The notes under the pieces were generated by a model. That model was not told the origin of the DNA, made no database searches, and was given only the letters and a program-made list of their open reading frames with translations. The position numbers and the translations under genes were made by a program. Positions 53,732 through 61,983 of a DNA stretch of 64,000 nt are shown one piece after another (within the stretch, counting starts at the first letter, position 1; each line of letters starts with the position of its first letter). The stretch is from an uncultured Pelagibacteraceae bacterium (lineage in GTDB: Bacteria; Pseudomonadota; Alphaproteobacteria; Pelagibacterales; Pelagibacteraceae), in contig CACIHO010000002.1 of the NCBI GenBank assembly GCA_902586485.1, forward strand, positions 1-64,000, in the 5' to 3' direction.

Positions 53732-54805
53732 ATGAGAGTTTGTATTCTTGGCAGTGGTTTATCGAGCTTAACTTTAGCAAAATCTTTAGTTAATCAAAAA
53801 ATATATGTTGATCTTTTATATCCAAAAAAAAAAAATTCAGTAAATAAAACTCGAACAATAGGTATTTCTAAAAGTAATGTAGAATTTTTTAATAAAAAAA
53901 TAATCAATATTGAAAAAATTATTTTTAAATTAAATAAAATAGAAATTTACAGTGAAAATTTAAAAAAACAAAAGTTAATTAATTTTGGAAATAATAGTGA
54001 TCATTTATTCTCGATCGCTAAAAACCATAAGCTTCAAGAACTTTTAGAAAAAAATCTATTTAATAATAAGTATTTTAGAAAAACTAATTATAAAAAAAAA
54101 ATCAATTATTCTAAAAATTATGATTTAGTTTTTAATACTGATTACAATCATCCAATAACAAAAAAATATTTCAATAAAAAAATTGAGAAAAAATATAATA
54201 GCCTTGCTTACACTACAATTATAAAACATGATAAAATTTCCAATAACATTGCTATACAAATATTTACAAAAAATGGTCCATTAGCGTTTTTGCCAATTTC
54301 AGAATACGAAACATCAGTTGTTTACTCAATTAATAATTATCTCAAAGGTGATGCTGAAATAAATAGCTTAATTTATAATCATAACCCCAAATACAATTTA
54401 AAAAAAATAAATAAAATTCATTCTTTTGAGCTAAAAGGATTAAGTCTCCGATCTTATTTTCACAAAAATATTTTAGCTTTTGGAGATTTACTCCACAGAA
54501 TTCACCCTCTCGCTGGACAGGGTTTTAATATGACAATTAGAGATATAAAGATCTTAAATTCTATAATTCAAAATAAAATTGATCTTGGTTTACCTTTAGA
54601 TTCAACATTAAATACAGAATTTGAAAATTACCAAAAACATAAAAATTATATATTTTCTTCTGGAATTAACTTAATTCACGAGTTTTTTAACTTAGAAAGA
54701 AAAACCAAAAATGATTATTTAAGTAAATCAATTCAATATTTTAACAAAAATCCAAGTATTAATAAAATTTTTACAAAAATCGCTGATGAAGGTTTTCTAT
54801 TTTAA
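53732..54805 (+). CDS. UbiH/UbiF-type FAD-dependent hydroxylase
   Basis: A 357-residue flavoprotein monooxygenase. The start is the ATG giving MRVCILGSGLSSLTLAKSLV, with the FAD-binding GxGxxG-type motif; an upstream ATG adds 13 residues without function. The second FAD motif GDLLHRIHPLAGQGFNMTIRD near residue 250 is the hallmark of ubiquinone hydroxylases, which add ring hydroxyls in coenzyme Q synthesis. It is very Lys/Asn-rich and diverged. Divergent from ftsK, a common alphaproteobacterial location. The exact ring position is not predictable. Confidence 0.82.
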   Translation: MRVCILGSGLSSLTLAKSLVNQKIYVDLLYPKKKNSVNKTRTIGISKSNVEFFNKKIINIEKIIFKLNKIEIYSENLKKQKLINFGNNSDHLFSIAKNHKLQELLEKNLFNNKYFRKTNYKKKINYSKNYDLVFNTDYNHPITKKYFNKKIEKKYNSLAYTTIIKHDKISNNIAIQIFTKNGPLAFLPISEYETSVVYSINNYLKGDAEINSLIYNHNPKYNLKKINKIHSFELKGLSLRSYFHKNILAFGDLLHRIHPLAGQGFNMTIRDIKILNSIIQNKIDLGLPLDSTLNTEFENYQKHKNYIFSSGINLIHEFFNLERKTKNDYLSKSIQYFNKNPSINKIFTKIADEGFLF

Positions 54806-54812
54806 AGAGTCT

Positions 54813-55451
54813 TTATTGCAGAGTAGTATTTTCGTAATTATCATAAGTATATGTTTTTAGAATTTCTGCAATTTTATTTTTTCTAGTGTCTAGGTTTTTT
54901 GCTTCAAGTAAAACTTGTTTTTCTTCAATTGAAAATGGTGATGCCATAGCTAAGGCATTAATAGTCTCATTTAAACTTTGTTTTTCTAATGACTTCCAAT
55001 TAATGATAAAACCTCTTTTTTCGAATAAAGATTTTAAATCTTTAAAAATGAGTTTAAGATCAGAAAAATTTAATTTTTCGCTTTCATCACTTAAATCATT
55101 TGAATATTCATTATAGTCAACTTCTACACTTCTATATTTTTCATTTGTATTTACCTCATTTACAATTTGAAATCTGATTTTTCCTTTTAGTTCAATTAGA
55201 TAACGACTATCTTCTGTCTCTCTAAAACTTATTATCTTTCCTAGACAACCAACATCGTATAATTTTGGTATACCATTTTCGTCTGCAGAATTTTTTGGCT
55301 GAATCATCCCGATGAGTTTATCTGATTTCATGCTATCGTTTACCATATCAAGGTATCGTGGTTCGAATATATTTAATGGTACTGTAGTATTGGGAAAGAT
55401 TATAAAATTACTTAATGGGAAAATTGGAATTATTTTAGGAAAATATTTCAT
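54813..55451 (-). CDS. Lon N-terminal (substrate-binding) domain protein
   Basis: A 212-residue protein made only of the LON substrate-binding domain: IIPIFPLSNFIIFPNTTVPLNIFEPRYLDMV (split over residues 6-36), then IGMIQP, DVGCLGKIISF and ISF-type strands, then a helical part. There is no ATPase or protease domain. Stand-alone proteins of this kind are common in Alphaproteobacteria and of unknown function. It points toward the ubiH-like gene. Confidence 0.9.
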   Translation of the reverse strand: MKYFPKIIPIFPLSNFIIFPNTTVPLNIFEPRYLDMVNDSMKSDKLIGMIQPKNSADENGIPKLYDVGCLGKIISFRETEDSRYLIELKGKIRFQIVNEVNTNEKYRSVEVDYNEYSNDLSDESEKLNFSDLKLIFKDLKSLFEKRGFIINWKSLEKQSLNETINALAMASPFSIEEKQVLLEAKNLDTRKNKIAEILKTYTYDNYENTTLQ

Positions 55452-55499
55452 AAATTTTAATTAACTATTTTAATTTTATTGATCTATAATATTTATACA

Positions 55500-56354
55500 A
55501 TGATATTTTGGATCGCATCTTATCCTAAGAGTGGAAATACTTGGCTACGTGCTTTAATAAGCTCATATTATTACACAAAAGACGGAATCTTTGAACAAAA
55601 TGTTATAAATCAAATTGGTCAATTTCCTGAAAAAAGACATTTTCAAGATTTTAATTATGATCAAAATATTGTTACTGATACTTCACGATTTTGGTTAGAA
55701 GCGCAAAAAAAAATTAACCTAGACAAAAAATTAAAATTTTTTAAAACACACAATGCATTTGGTTCACTTAACAATAATAAATTTACAGATAACATAAATT
55801 CTGTTGGTGTTCTATATATAATAAGAGACCCAAGAAATATAATTACATCTCTGAAAAATCATTATGAATTAAATGATCAAGAAGCATTAAAATGGATGAT
55901 GAATGAAAATAATTATATTTATGACGTGCGTAATTTTGAAAAAGATGGATATAGTGATTTCCAGTTTGTTAGTTCTTGGAATACAAATTATAAATCTTGG
56001 ATGGTTCAAAAAAAAATACCAATAAAAATAATTAAATATGAAGATTTGTTGAATCAAACTTTTTCAGTTTCTAAAGATGTAATAAAATTTATAAATAAAA
56101 CTACAAATAATGATGAAAAAATTGATAGGGAAAAATTGAAAAATTCTGTTAACTCAACCTTATTCAATAAATTAAAAGATAATGAAAGAAAAAATGGTTT
56201 TTCAGAAGCAATTGTCTCTAAAAAAAATGATAAAAAAATTCCTTTTTTTTATCTTGGACCAAAAAATGATTGGAAAAAAATTTTAGATGACGATTTAAAA
56301 ATTAAGCTAAATGAAGTATTTAAAAAAAATTTAGTTGAGTTATCTTATAATTAG
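55500..56354 (+). CDS. Sulfotransferase-domain protein (paralogue 2)
   Basis: A 284-residue sulfotransferase. The start was set at the ATG giving [20 protein letters not shown], matching paralogue 1; an upstream ATG adds 7 residues. The PAPS loop is [12 protein letters not shown], the 3'-phosphate loop [18 protein letters not shown], and it shares QFPE, FFKTHN, KYEDLL and FFYLGP..W segments with the gene at 35 kb. Same subfamily, likely same kind of acceptor. It stands just before tRNA-Gly. Confidence 0.88.
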   Translation: MIFWIASYPKSGNTWLRALISSYYYTKDGIFEQNVINQIGQFPEKRHFQDFNYDQNIVTDTSRFWLEAQKKINLDKKLKFFKTHNAFGSLNNNKFTDNINSVGVLYIIRDPRNIITSLKNHYELNDQEALKWMMNENNYIYDVRNFEKDGYSDFQFVSSWNTNYKSWMVQKKIPIKIIKYEDLLNQTFSVSKDVIKFINKTTNNDEKIDREKLKNSVNSTLFNKLKDNERKNGFSEAIVSKKNDKKIPFFYLGPKNDWKKILDDDLKIKLNEVFKKNLVELSYN

Positions 56355-56379
56355 AATATCTTACAAACAAATTAATTGT

Positions 56380-56454
56380 GCGGGCATAGCTCAGTGGTAG
56401 AGCGTCTCGTTGCCAACGAGAAGGTCGAGGGTTCGACCCCCTTTGCCCGCTCCA
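56380..56454 (+). tRNA. tRNA-Gly (anticodon GCC)
   Basis: A complete cloverleaf. Acceptor GCGGGCA pairs with TGCCCGC, D arm GCTC...GAGC, anticodon stem TCTCG/CGAGA with loop TTGCCAA (anticodon GCC at 56412-56414), T arm GAGGG-TTCGACC-CCCTT, and an encoded CCA end. It decodes GGC/GGU. No terminator follows; the next gene starts 7 bases on. Confidence 0.98.
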
Positions 56455-56461
56455 AAAAAAA

Positions 56462-57376
56462 GTGATAAAACCAAATTTTTTAACTTCAATTTTTCAAAAA
56501 TTTCTCAAAAAGAAAGATATTAGGAATTTTAAAAATAGTTTCACTTATTATATTTTTTTTAGAATTATCAGGAATTTTTTATCACACGATTTAATTATTA
56601 AAATTTATAATTTTAAAATTTATGGAAGTATAAAAAAAAATAAAACATCTTATTTTTTGTTAAAAAAATGTGATTTCGGTGATTATCATGAACTTAATAC
56701 TATAAAAAAATTTTCCAAAAAAAATAGATTATTATTTGTCGACTGTGGATGTAACTATGGATTTTATTCTTTTTTTGTTGCTTCACTTTCTAAAAAAAAT
56801 CAAATTTTATCAATTGAGGCTTCCAAGAAAACTTCTTATGAATTTATTAAAAATCAAAATATTAATAATTTTAATAATATTAATTTTTTTAATAAAGCGG
56901 TATCGAATTCTTTTGATGAAAATATTTTATTTAATGAAAGTGTAAATGATTGGGAAAGTTCTCAGATACATAGCGATTTTAAATCTAATTCACATTCAAT
57001 TGTTAAATCAACTAAAATTGACAGTTTATTAGAGGAATTTAATTTAGATGATTATTCAGTTATTATAAAATTAGATTTAGAAGGTAATGAAATCAACGCA
57101 ATTAAAGGTAGTTTAGATGTAATAAAAAAAACAGAACCGTTGTTTATTATAGAATTCTCAAAATATATTTTTAATGATTTGGACAATATTGACTATTTAA
57201 AGAATTTTTTAATTAAATATGATTATTCTATTTATGATACAAATTGTAACAAAAAAAACTTAGATGCTATTTTAGAAATGATAAAAACTTTAAAAAAAAG
57301 ATACAATACAATTGGTAATTATTATCTAATCAAAAATATGTCTAAAAATCTTGAGGTTTTTCTCTCAAATGACTGA
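56462..57376 (+). CDS. FkbM-family methyltransferase
   Basis: A 304-residue SAM methyltransferase. LLFVDCGCNYGFYSFFVA (motif I) lies near residue 91, ILSIEASKKTSYEFIKNQ follows, and KLDLEGNEINAIKGSLDVI is the FkbM-specific segment. Such enzymes O-methylate sugars or lipids in surface glycans. The start is GTG 8 bases after the tRNA-Gly CCA end; there is no Met codon before the SAM motif. It is extremely A/T-rich even for this genome, which suggests an accessory gene. The end overlaps phhB by 8 bp. Confidence 0.85.
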   Translation: MIKPNFLTSIFQKFLKKKDIRNFKNSFTYYIFFRIIRNFLSHDLIIKIYNFKIYGSIKKNKTSYFLLKKCDFGDYHELNTIKKFSKKNRLLFVDCGCNYGFYSFFVASLSKKNQILSIEASKKTSYEFIKNQNINNFNNINFFNKAVSNSFDENILFNESVNDWESSQIHSDFKSNSHSIVKSTKIDSLLEEFNLDDYSVIIKLDLEGNEINAIKGSLDVIKKTEPLFIIEFSKYIFNDLDNIDYLKNFLIKYDYSIYDTNCNKKNLDAILEMIKTLKKRYNTIGNYYLIKNMSKNLEVFLSND

Positions 57377-57713
57377 TTTAGCCAATAAAAAGTGTATTCC
57401 ATGTGAAGGTAACATTCCTCCTTTTAATGCTGAAGAAATACATAAATATCTAAAAAAAGTTGATGGTTGGGAAGTTCTAGAAGATAAAATAGATGGTTTT
57501 CATTTAATCAAAAGTTTTAAATTTGATAATTTTTTAAAAAGCCAAGAATTTGTGAATAAAGTTGGAGAAATAGCAGAGTTAGAAGGTCATCACCCCGATT
57601 TGTGGTTTGGTTGGGGTTATGCGAGAATTAAAATATTTACACATGCAATTAAAGGTCTAGCAGAGAGTGATTTTATTCTTGCTGCAAAAATTGATAAGAT
57701 ATCTAATGTCTAA
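57369..57713 (+). CDS. phhB: Pterin-4a-carbinolamine dehydratase
   Basis: A 114-residue PCD/DCoH protein. The start used is the ATG giving MTDLANKKCIPCEGN. VDGWEVLEDK, SFKFDNFLKSQEFVNKVGEIAELEGHHPDLWFGWGYARIKIFTHAIKGL (split) contains the catalytic HHP motif. It recycles 4a-hydroxytetrahydropterin. No phenylalanine hydroxylase gene is adjacent, so it may serve in pterin/molybdopterin-type metabolism instead. Tail-to-tail 11-bp overlap with purH. Confidence 0.93.
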   Translation: MTDLANKKCIPCEGNIPPFNAEEIHKYLKKVDGWEVLEDKIDGFHLIKSFKFDNFLKSQEFVNKVGEIAELEGHHPDLWFGWGYARIKIFTHAIKGLAESDFILAAKIDKISNV

Positions 57714-59241
57714 AGTGTCTCGTTTTTGAAAAAAGAAGCACAGTATCTGTTTCATCTGCAAAATTAATTATTTCTTTATCTCTTAATGATCCAGATGGCT
57801 GAATTACAGCTTTAACACCGGATTGGACCAATTTTTCAAATCCGTCTACAAACGGGAAAAATGCATCTGACGCAGCAACTAAATTATTATTTTCAAGATT
57901 AAATTTTTTCATTTTATTTATTGCTATTTGACAACTGTCTAATCTACTTGGTTGGCCAGAACCAATCCCCACAGTTGTTTCGTTAGATGCTAATACTATT
58001 GCATTTGATTTCACATACCTGCATATATTAAAAGCAAAAATAAGATCTTTAAGTTGTTTAAATGTTGGTTTTCTTTTTGATACAACTTTAAAATTTTTTT
58101 TTGAAAATAAATTTATGTCTTCTGATTGTATCATTATTTCTTGATTAAATGATACAAATTTAAGAAATTCTCCCGATACATAATTTGTTCCATCAATCAA
58201 TCTTAGGTTTTTTTTAGTTTTTAAAATTTTGGTAGCATCTCTATCAAACCCATTTGCAATTATTACTTCTAAAAATAACTTATTTAATTCTTTAGCTAAT
58301 TTTCCTGTAATTTTAAAGTTACAAGAAACTACTCCACCGAAAGCGCTTACTGGATCACAAGAAATAGCAGATTTATAACTTTCTAAATGATCGTTTTTAA
58401 CAGAAACTCCACACGGGTTTGCATGTTTGACTATGACTGTTCCTTTACCTTTTGGTAAAGATCTTGAAATAGTTAAGGCACTAAATATGTCATTATAATT
58501 GTTAAAACTTAGTTGTTTTCCATGAATTTGTTTTAAATTTGTATTTAAATTACCTGAATAAATTGCACTTTCTTGATGAGGGTTTTCTCCGTATCTAAGT
58601 TTATCTATTAGATTTCCATGAAAAATTTTTTTATTAGGAAAAATATTATTTGTTTTTGTGTTAAAATAACTTGAAATAACCGAGTCATAATAAGCTGTCT
58701 CACTAAATGCAATGTTAGATAGTTTTTCTCTAAAATTTAAAGAAGTTGATCCCTTAAATTTGTTTAGTTCTTGAATTAATTCTTCATATTGGTTTGAAGA
58801 TGTTATTACTGTTACATCATTGTAGTTTTTAGCTGCAGACCTGACCATTGAAGGACCACCAATATCAATATTTTCAATAATTTTATTATGGTTTTTTGTT
58901 TTTTTAAGGGTATTTTCAAAAGGATAAAAGTTAACAACAACTAAATCAATATTCTCAAAACCGTTATCTTTAAGATCTTTTAAGTGAGATTTTTTTTCTC
59001 TTTTATTTAAAATACCTGCATGGATTTTTGGATGAAGGGTTTTTACTCTACCATCTAAAATTTCAGGTGAATTAGTAAAACTAGAAACCTCCAAACATTT
59101 AAATTTTAATCTTTTAATCTCTTTATAGGTACCGCCTGAACTAATTATTTTTATTTGGTTTTTTTTTAAAATGTTTAATAGTAATTTTAAGTTTTTTTTA
59201 TCATATACAGAAATAAGAGCTGTTTTGATTTTTTTCTTCAT
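57703..59241 (-). CDS. purH: Bifunctional AICAR transformylase / IMP cyclohydrolase
   Basis: A 512-residue PurH. The N-terminal MGS-like IMP cyclohydrolase domain has ALISVYDKKNLKLL and SSGGTYKEIKRL, and RVKTLHPKIHAGIL follows. The transformylase domain from about residue 200 has LRYGENPHQESAIY and VKHANPCGVSV with the conserved Lys/His, and the C-terminus ends in LFSKTRHFRH. It catalyses the last two steps of IMP synthesis. Start overlaps the heparinase-like stop by 1 base. Confidence 0.98.
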   Translation of the reverse strand: MKKKIKTALISVYDKKNLKLLLNILKKNQIKIISSGGTYKEIKRLKFKCLEVSSFTNSPEILDGRVKTLHPKIHAGILNKREKKSHLKDLKDNGFENIDLVVVNFYPFENTLKKTKNHNKIIENIDIGGPSMVRSAAKNYNDVTVITSSNQYEELIQELNKFKGSTSLNFREKLSNIAFSETAYYDSVISSYFNTKTNNIFPNKKIFHGNLIDKLRYGENPHQESAIYSGNLNTNLKQIHGKQLSFNNYNDIFSALTISRSLPKGKGTVIVKHANPCGVSVKNDHLESYKSAISCDPVSAFGGVVSCNFKITGKLAKELNKLFLEVIIANGFDRDATKILKTKKNLRLIDGTNYVSGEFLKFVSFNQEIMIQSEDINLFSKKNFKVVSKRKPTFKQLKDLIFAFNICRYVKSNAIVLASNETTVGIGSGQPSRLDSCQIAINKMKKFNLENNNLVAASDAFFPFVDGFEKLVQSGVKAVIQPSGSLRDKEIINFADETDTVLLFSKTRHFRH

Positions 59242-60866
59242 TATAATTTACTGATCTCCCACTTAATTATCTGCTTTTTTTCTTTGTTTATTCCTGAGAT
59301 AAAAATATTTTGGTTTTCTTTATATGAATTTTTATTACCGAAATATAAACCATTATCAATATTTATATCAAAGTTATCACAACTAAATTTCCATCCTTCA
59401 TCCTCAACTTCTATTAGTATAGATTTATTGTCTTGTGTTTTCATTACTTTTGACTCTGGATCAAGATGAAATCTTATATCAAATTTAATTTCTTTATTGG
59501 ATACTTTTCTAAATAATTTATCGTAACCAATAAATTTCATTTGTTCCGGGTAGAACTCAATTTCTCTCTCATAAATTGTTCCAAATTTAATTGAATATCC
59601 ATCATGCGTTCCTGATATTTTCCAATAATTGTTTTTAAATATTACATTTTTTTTTGTAACTTTAAGACCTTTATCAATAAATAAATTATTACTACCTTTT
59701 ATAAAATTACATGATGAGTAATCTTCTATGGTTAAAGCACAATGAAGGGCTGTACTTTTTGATAATTTATTGAATTTATTATTTTTGTCTGAGTAATAAC
59801 CAGCATTTGAAATTAATTTTTTATCATTTGAAAATATTTCAAATGATAAAGCACCAGCCTGATAGTCATTGGAAAATGTCTTGTTAGGACTAGAACCAAT
59901 ATCAGCAGCAAGAATTATTTTTTTATTTTTTAGTATTACATAACCTCCAAGTTCATTAATTTGATTTTTAAAAGAATAACCGAACCTTTTCAAATATTGA
60001 TCAAATTCGTTATTATCAGATGAATAATTGCCATTAAAAAAAATATCTTGTTTTACATTTTGCCAAATGAAAGCATAACTTGAACCCAAGTAATAAATAG
60101 TTTCATCTATATATTCAGGGATTAAACTTTGAGACTCTTTAAACCACTCTCTAATTATTATAAAATATTTTAAATAAAATGTTAATTGTCTAATATTTCT
60201 AGATTTTGGAAAACCCTGGTTGTCAATTGACGATTTAATAATATTTTTTAAAAAATTTAATCCATTATCAAGATATTGTTTTTCATTTTTGTAAGCTAAT
60301 CCAGTCAAAATTATTGCAGCACACCCAATCATTTTATTTTCTACTTCTTCCGAATTTTTTATTTCATTTAATAAATGATTAGTTTGTTTCTGAATCATAT
60401 GATCAAATGTAGATCTGTATTCTTGCTCACTGTCTTCATAAGTAAGTTGGTGATTTGATAACCATGAAATAATTCTTTTTGCTGTTAAATCGAATTCCCA
60501 ACTTTTTTTTTGATATTTAGAGTTATTTAAAATCCAATTTTTTATAACTGTTTGAGTGTTTTTTTTAGATGACTTTAAGTCTAAACTGAAAAACCAAAAA
60601 AAATTATTTAATTTTTCATAATCTTTTGAGCTTAAATTTTTTTGCCAGATTGATTCAATAGCGAAGTCTTCAATTTTATATTTTTTATTTTGGTATTTTA
60701 TTATAGACGAAAGTAAATGAGGACTTGGTTTGTATTCAAAACTATTATCAAAAGTCTTTGATATTTTTTTTTCGTAAAAATTTGAATTTTGATAAATTGA
60801 TTTAAAACTTTTTATTATATTTAAATAAAATTGACCTAAAATACTTAAGTAATACCTATTAATCAT
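59241..60866 (-). CDS. Heparinase II/III-family protein
   Basis: A 541-residue protein with an N-terminal alpha/alpha-toroid (about 40-270) and a C-terminal heparinase II/III beta domain (about 300-540). Marks are GGYVILKNKKIILAADIGSS and YQAGALSFEIFSNDKKLISNAGYY, then STALHCALTIED. There is no recognisable signal peptide. The family includes polysaccharide lyases, but the alphaproteobacterial group encoded between rpe and purH has no proven activity. rpe-heparinase-purH order is conserved, so lyase function should be considered unproven. Confidence 0.82.
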   Translation of the reverse strand: MINRYYLSILGQFYLNIIKSFKSIYQNSNFYEKKISKTFDNSFEYKPSPHLLSSIIKYQNKKYKIEDFAIESIWQKNLSSKDYEKLNNFFWFFSLDLKSSKKNTQTVIKNWILNNSKYQKKSWEFDLTAKRIISWLSNHQLTYEDSEQEYRSTFDHMIQKQTNHLLNEIKNSEEVENKMIGCAAIILTGLAYKNEKQYLDNGLNFLKNIIKSSIDNQGFPKSRNIRQLTFYLKYFIIIREWFKESQSLIPEYIDETIYYLGSSYAFIWQNVKQDIFFNGNYSSDNNEFDQYLKRFGYSFKNQINELGGYVILKNKKIILAADIGSSPNKTFSNDYQAGALSFEIFSNDKKLISNAGYYSDKNNKFNKLSKSTALHCALTIEDYSSCNFIKGSNNLFIDKGLKVTKKNVIFKNNYWKISGTHDGYSIKFGTIYEREIEFYPEQMKFIGYDKLFRKVSNKEIKFDIRFHLDPESKVMKTQDNKSILIEVEDEGWKFSCDNFDINIDNGLYFGNKNSYKENQNIFISGINKEKKQIIKWEISKL

Positions 60867-60870
60867 TAAC

Positions 60871-61530
60871 TTATTTTAATTTTAATAAATTAATATTTTT
60901 TTTTATATCTCCATCATTACTTTTAAATACCGTGGTCCCTGAAACTAGAATATTTGCGCCAGCCTCAATTACACTCTTACAATTATCAAAATTTATACCA
61001 CCATCAATTTCTATGTCAAAATTCACTTTTTTTTGCTCTTTAATTTTTTTTAGTTCTTTAATTTTATCTAAAACTTCTGGCATAAATTTTTGACCTCCAA
61101 ATCCAGGATTTACACTCATAATTAAAACTAAATCTATTTGATCTAATAGATCTAATATTAAATCAATTTTAGATTCGGGATTAAGTGAAACTCCAACTTT
61201 TTTATTTCTTTCTTTTATTTTTTTAATTGAATTTTCTAAATTATCAGTTGCTTCTGGGTGAATAGTAATTATATCTGCACCTGCATCGGCATAAGCCTCT
61301 ATATACTTGTGAACTGGTGAAATCATTAAGTGAACATCAAATTTTAATGAACTATGTTTTCGAAGAGCTTTAATTACAGGTGGACCTATTGTTAAATTAG
61401 GAACAAAATGACCATCCATCACATCTACATGAATCATGTCGGCCCCACCCTCTTCAAGTCTTTTTATTTCTGTTCCTAACTGACTAAAATCAGCTGAAAG
61501 AATTGATGGAGAAATTTGTATATTTTTCAT
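60871..61530 (-). CDS. rpe: Ribulose-phosphate 3-epimerase
   Basis: A 219-residue TIM barrel. ISPSILSADFSQLGTEIKRLE, MIHVDVMDGHFVPNLTIGP with metal His/Asp, LMISPVHKYIEAYADAGAD, and MSVNPGFGGQKF are all present, with VDGGI-type IEIDGGINFDNC at the phosphate site. It interconverts ribulose 5-phosphate and xylulose 5-phosphate. It lies 4 bp before the heparinase-like gene. Confidence 0.98.
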   Translation of the reverse strand: MKNIQISPSILSADFSQLGTEIKRLEEGGADMIHVDVMDGHFVPNLTIGPPVIKALRKHSSLKFDVHLMISPVHKYIEAYADAGADIITIHPEATDNLENSIKKIKERNKKVGVSLNPESKIDLILDLLDQIDLVLIMSVNPGFGGQKFMPEVLDKIKELKKIKEQKKVNFDIEIDGGINFDNCKSVIEAGANILVSGTTVFKSNDGDIKKNINLLKLK

Positions 61531-61564
61531 TGATCAATAGATTAACTAGTATCAATTTTAAAAA

Positions 61565-61915
61565 TTAAAATGAATTAAAAAATTGATAAATTTGTCTAGA
61601 AATTTCACTCTCCAAAGGAAATGACAACATTCCCATCACTGAATAGCCTAAGATCCAAGGCATTAGATAAAATCTAATCATGTAAAAGAACCACGCAACA
61701 TATAATGGAATCAAAGGACCGATAATAAATGAAGGTGTTATTGGTTTAAATAATTTAATCAAAGGATTGGTGTATTTTACAAATACCTTCATGAAAAAAA
61801 ATTGAGAGTCTTCTTTTTGAAAAATATTCATTGCCACTCTACCAATCAGAGTCCACATTATAATACCAAGCAAATAATCAATAAAATATATTAAAGGATG
61901 AAAATTTGCCGACAT
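61565..61915 (-). CDS. YggT-family membrane protein
   Basis: A 116-residue protein with about three hydrophobic segments. YFIDYLLGIIMWTLIGRVAMNIFQKED and FVKYTNPLIKLFKPITPSFI resemble the YggT repeat (e-P-l-r-P.R.i.P). A related chloroplast family acts in cytochrome b6 heme attachment, but bacterial function is unknown. It is upstream of rpe by 34 bp, same direction. Confidence 0.7.
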   Translation of the reverse strand: MSANFHPLIYFIDYLLGIIMWTLIGRVAMNIFQKEDSQFFFMKVFVKYTNPLIKLFKPITPSFIIGPLIPLYVAWFFYMIRFYLMPWILGYSVMGMLSFPLESEISRQIYQFFNSF

Positions 61916-61947
61916 TCAAAATTTATATTGGAAAACGTATTGAAATA

Positions 61948-61973
61948 AAAGGGGCGAAATTAATCGCCCCTTT
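61948..61973 (-). terminator. Rho-independent terminator of the solute symporter operon
   Basis: Stem GGGGCGA (61951-61957) / TCGCCCC (61964-61970) with three flanking A-T pairs and a 6-base loop. On the minus strand it is followed by TTTTATTT. It begins 10 bases after the symporter stop. The hairpin is nearly symmetric and could also stop plus-strand transcription. Confidence 0.85.
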
Positions 61974-61983
61974 AAAAGATTAT

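Noticed and set aside
55355-55375. GGTTCGAA in the Lon-domain gene considered as a tRNA T-loop
   Set aside because: No acceptor, anticodon or D arms around it; lies in coding sequence.
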